Notes under the pieces: generated by a model | What the model was told of the DNA's origin: nothing | Seen by the model: the letters and a program-made list of their open reading frames with translations, nothing else | Database searches by the model: none | Shown here: in pieces, positions 60,752 to 64,000 of the stretch | How positions within the stretch are numbered: position 1 is the first letter of the stretch | Layout: each line of letters begins with the position of its first letter | Origin: Nymphaea colorata | Lineage: Eukaryota > Streptophyta > Magnoliopsida > Nymphaeales > Nymphaeaceae | DNA length: 64,000 nt | Assembly: GCF_008831285.2 (NCBI RefSeq) | Contig: NC_045139.1 | Coordinates: 6,976,204-7,040,203, forward strand | Direction of reading: 5' to 3' | Program-made: the position numbers and the translations under genes

Positions 60752-61192
60752 ATGATCAGCACCAAGAGGCTAGTAGAGATGGCCAAGAAATGGCAGAAGA
60801 TGGCAGCCAAAGGAAGGAAGAGAATCTCATCGGCTGCTGTTCAGAGGAGCAGCACAGGAAGAAAAGCATCGACAATCACAGAAAAAGGCCATGTTGCCGC
60901 CTATGCATCAGATGGCAAAAGGTACACGGTTCCCTTGGCTTGCCTCCATCGACCAATATTCAGAGAGTTACTGAATATGGCAGAAGAAGAGTATGGGCTG
61001 AACATTAATGGTGCAATTACACTTCCCTTTGATTCGGCAGTCGTCGACTACATCATGTTGCTTCTGCAGAGAAACATGTGCAGACAGACAGAGAGTGCAC
61101 TGTTGGCATCTTTAAGCGGCAGTAGATGCTCATCATCTTCAGTATTGCCCCAAGGCCAACTTTGCCAATTTTTAATCCTCGAAGGATTTTAA
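60752..61192 (+). CDS. SAUR: SAUR-like auxin-responsive protein (SAUR61-68 type), most diverged intact copy
   Basis: Intronless, 146 residues, starting MISTKRLVEMAKKWQKMAAK. The core is intact (EKGHVAAYASDGKRYTVPLA, FRELLNMAEEEYGLNINGAI, TLPFDSAVVDYIM). The tail keeps LLASLSGSRCSSSSVLPQGQ but ends LILEGF. It differs from its neighbours in the core at HV for HF and EEY for EEF. An A9 tract directly precedes the ATG. The promoter and the 3'UTR UGUACAUA are present. It is probably the oldest full-length member of the plus-strand series. Confidence 0.93.
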   Translation: MISTKRLVEMAKKWQKMAAKGRKRISSAAVQRSSTGRKASTITEKGHVAAYASDGKRYTVPLACLHRPIFRELLNMAEEEYGLNINGAITLPFDSAVVDYIMLLLQRNMCRQTESALLASLSGSRCSSSSVLPQGQLCQFLILEGF

Positions 61193-61234
61193 CTCAAACA
61201 TCGAAGTACTGTCACATTTATATGTAAACATACT

Positions 61235-61242
61235 TGTACATA
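61235..61242 (+). promoter_or_regulatory. UGUACAUA element in SAUR 3'UTR (gene 60,752)
   Basis: TGTACATA 42 bases after the stop, in the context CATACTTGTACATAGAAAAA then ATTTTGAATGAG. Conserved although surrounding sequence has diverged from the other copies. Confidence 0.5.
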
Positions 61243-63599
61243 GAAAAAATTTTGAATGAGAGTAATTTTGGTGCATCTGTTTGTTTATTTACGCTGTCGT
61301 TTGAAAATAAACGATGCAAATGGAGGTTTTGTCATCAACTTTTGCAGATAACATCAAGCAGAGAAAAACTGACGTGCCTCCTACACATTACTATGTAGCA
61401 ATTAAATGAATCAAAAGCTTACCGGTTAGTTGTAAATTTCTCAAAAGTACACTCAACAAATCCACTGTCCTTAGAATCTCTGTTCTTGGTTAAATAATTT
61501 CAATTGATTGTGATTAGCTATATAAGAATGCATCATGTTAGTGCATGCATCCTTCGTTTGAAAACTTTGTCCCAGATCTCTGAAAAGCACAGGGTTTTCC
61601 CCAAGGTTATGATTGTTTTTGTTTTTCTTTACCAAGTGAACTAAATTTTTTTTTCATCTTGTCCAAGAAGAAAGAGACACCCCGCATGGCCATTACAATT
61701 TACACCTTAGTGCCCATGAGCAACTTGCAGAGTAGTACCATTGATAATATGACAAATACAATTCACCGGCGACCGAGGCCACCTAATAGCAGAATTACTG
61801 AACAGGCCTGTTGTCAAGATCGTGTAAATGTTTTCGTGTTTTTATTTTTAGGAGGGGAATTTGCTTATGACTAAATTACAGAGCTTCTCTTAGACTACAC
61901 CGTTTTCTTGACATTTGTACAAGGCAACAGTACAGCAAGAACAGAGACTCTTGGATGGTAAATTTATCGATTTTACTTTTCAGAAATTTACAAAGAATTG
62001 GTTGTTCTTGATTCACTTACAAAGAACTGCTTATTGTTTGAAAAATTATATACAACCATATCAGTTGATGAACGAATTTACAAGTGCATGTTTTGATCAT
62101 GAATGAAAAAGTTAAAAAATGGTGAAAAAGACAATGTTATACCCCTACAAAAATACAACAAAAGGTCTTTATAATTTCCGCTTTTTTAATCAGTTTTTTC
62201 GCCCTTGCTTTCCGGTGTGCTTGCAAGGATAGACAGAGAGTACGTACCTAAGAGATATGAAATTGCTGAGAAGTTTACCGAAAAAAATGTGATTTGTGAA
62301 ACTTTTAACAATTTATTTTTTTATTAAGGGTAAAACAATCTTTTGAAGTATATTTAATATCTTTCATTAATTAAGCGTGTGTTTGTGAATTATTTTGTAA
62401 ATTTGGCAGTTATTCTTAATTTCTCTATTATAATTATGTCTAAAGTTGAACAATCATCCGTGAGATTCTCTTCTGTTTTGCTTTCCTTGTCAATTATTTT
62501 CACCAAGTTCTCAATCTCAAGGACAACTATACATAAAAACAAAAAGTTGTTCCAGCTTTAAGACGTGTTTGAAAGGATATCGGACAAAAATGTCTGCATT
62601 TTTGGAAGTGGGTTGACAAAATTTTTGGAGTCGGTTGTCAAGAAAAACAAGAAATTGGAGTGGCGCAATTAAAATGCTAAAAACTGGTCAGACAAATAAA
62701 ACGCACAAAGAAGAGTTCTTTTGAAAAAAAAAAAGAAAAAACGAAAAAAAATACCTTCCCGATTTTACGCGTTTTTCCTTTTTCTCATTTGTTCATATTG
62801 TTCACTCTTTTTGTGTTTTTTGCACTTTAAAGTTACTATATTTTTATTTTCATAATTTTTGCATTTTATTTTTAAGATTTTGGCTACCTTTGTTAATTTT
62901 CGCTGAAAGAATAAAGATTAAAAGATTAGTTGTTTTAAAAGTTGCCAAAATGTTGTCTTTTTTCTCATACAAAACCATGCCAATTAAATATTGTGGCCAT
63001 GTTTCTAAGTGACATCAAATGATGTCAATGTTACCAAACCAACAAGAAGAAATGGCTTCCGATGTTAAATATCGGTGGGCACTTTAGCGTTGCAAATGGG
63101 TTGAGAACTGGATGGTTTGCCACTTCCGTTGTATTAAATCTGAATCTGAGTTCTCTCCTTACGTATTTACTTAATTCGTATCCAACTTCCAAATTACAGC
63201 ATAAGAGTAAGGCACATAAAATACTCGCATCTTCGTATCGGGCAACACATGATCAACCACAATACTGATCGATCTCAAAATACTAAGCTCCCTTGATGAA
63301 ATCTCATAGTCGCCTAGCTCAGCACAGATGGATCGAAGCATTAAGTTCAGAAATATTATAATCAAAATAGCCCATGTCTGCAACTTCTACCAAGCTGCCT
63401 CCTGTGAGCATCTCCATCGCTCCATGTGAGATTCTTCATCATCCTGTTGCAACAATCTTCTGCCATCTTCATTTGGATTAATCATTTTAAACGACAGTTA
63501 CAACAAAGTTGACGTTAAGCTATAATCCCAAAAATCCAATAAAATTATTGTGATAAAGTTGATCGGTAGGAAATATGGATCCCTGTAGCTTGATGATGA

Positions 63600-63600
<1 letters not shown>
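61243..63600. other. AT-rich spacer, no gene seen
   Basis: Apart from the end of the SAUR 3'UTR I see no gene. There are A- and T-rich runs (62,725-62,752; 62,810-62,880). Short open frames show no family resemblance. Confidence 0.5.

Positions 63601-63602
<2 letters not shown>

Positions 63603-63651
<49 letters not shown>
63603..63651. repeat. TA microsatellite
   Basis: An uninterrupted AT dinucleotide tract of about 48 bases preceded by GATGATGATGC. Confidence 0.95.
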
Positions 63652-63653
<2 letters not shown>

Positions 63654-63654
63654 G

Positions 63655-63800
63655 CACAAGTTTTTTGGGGGCGGCATTGGACTTATTGAGTTGAAATTGT
63701 AAGGATTTGGCTCAGATCAAGGTCCCGTAACCAAAGATTCTTCACTGCAACCTCAGATGTTGGCATTGATGGCCAATTCTCTTGAATGGTCCTGGAGAAT
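63655..63800 (+). repeat. SAUR-unit intergenic repeat, copy D (fragment)
   Basis: GACTTATTGAGTTGAAATTG, GGATTTGGCTCAGATCAAGG, CAAAGATTCTTCACTGCAAC and CTCAGATGTTGGCATTGATG align with the right part of copies A and B. The left part is missing and the fragment starts just after the TA microsatellite. It shows that the repeated block extends beyond the last SAUR gene, possibly toward more copies outside the window. Confidence 0.7.
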
Positions 63801-63864
63801 CGGCAGACTATCCAGATTTCTGTCACTCTAAAGAATTTCTATGGGGAGCTGGTTTTCTCTCCAT

Positions 63865-63876
63865 CTCTCTCTCTCT

Positions 63877-63907
<31 letters not shown>

Positions 63908-63908
63908 C
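63865..63908. repeat. CT microsatellite
   Basis: CT dinucleotide tract with a few CC interruptions. Confidence 0.95.
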
Positions 63909-64000
63909 CGTTAATCAATTGTCTTCTTTGTCAGCCTTAAGGATACTCATTGTTGAGCAGTACATTTGCTAGTACTGACAGTAGTAAAATTCTGTACAAT

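Overview
This window is nuclear DNA of a flowering plant. The genes have many introns with plant-style splice sites. The protein families are plant ones: a SAUR auxin-responsive array, an AIRP2-type RING ligase, plant-type COG8 and a plant cystinosin. The spacers are AT-rich and full of AT, CT and GA microsatellites and decayed transposons. I cannot place the species. The AT-rich character argues against a typical grass, but that is only an impression.

Layout: (1) 1-6.4 kb is gene-poor, with two oppositely oriented copies of a CTCGAG-rich dispersed repeat and one weak candidate first exon at 303-358. (2) About 6.43-12.43 kb is a nearly full-length but dead L1-type LINE on the minus strand, with ORF1 (DUF4283-like plus a degenerate zinc knuckle) and ORF2 (endonuclease, reverse transcriptase, zf-RVT). 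(3) 13.54-21.48 kb is COG8 on the plus strand. I resolved 12 coding exons giving 573 residues, one GC-AG intron, and a hAT-like MITE in intron 7. (4) 23.32-27.37 kb is a cystinosin homologue on the minus strand, with 8 coding exons and 257 residues, convergent with COG8. Its start codon directly follows a GA microsatellite. (5) 27.6-37.4 kb is a gene desert of microsatellites and dispersed repeats. (6) 37.60-40.08 kb is an AIRP2-like RING E3 ligase on the plus strand, with 5 coding exons and 247 residues. (7) 40.1-45.1 kb has no gene I recognise. (8) 45.1-61.2 kb is a SAUR array. On the minus strand it has one divergent intact gene and two fused pseudogenes. On the plus strand it has three intact genes (51,847; 57,884; 60,752), one nonsense allele (55,895) and two older pseudogenes (50,109; 54,149). 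(9) 61.2-64 kb is AT-rich spacer with another relic of the SAUR-unit intergenic repeat.

The housekeeping genes cover Golgi tethering (COG8), lysosomal/vacuolar cystine export (cystinosin) and ubiquitin ligation (RING). They share no evident pathway. The most informative region is the SAUR array. A unit of about 4.05 kb, holding one decayed and one full-length SAUR, has been duplicated in tandem. Promoter blocks and a 3'UTR UGUACAUA element are retained between copies, and one promoter has been left without a gene. I did not find a convincing new biological system. The best leads are the conserved SAUR 3'UTR element, the SAUR copy with a single lesion, the GA-repeat leader of cystinosin, and the GC-AG intron of COG8.
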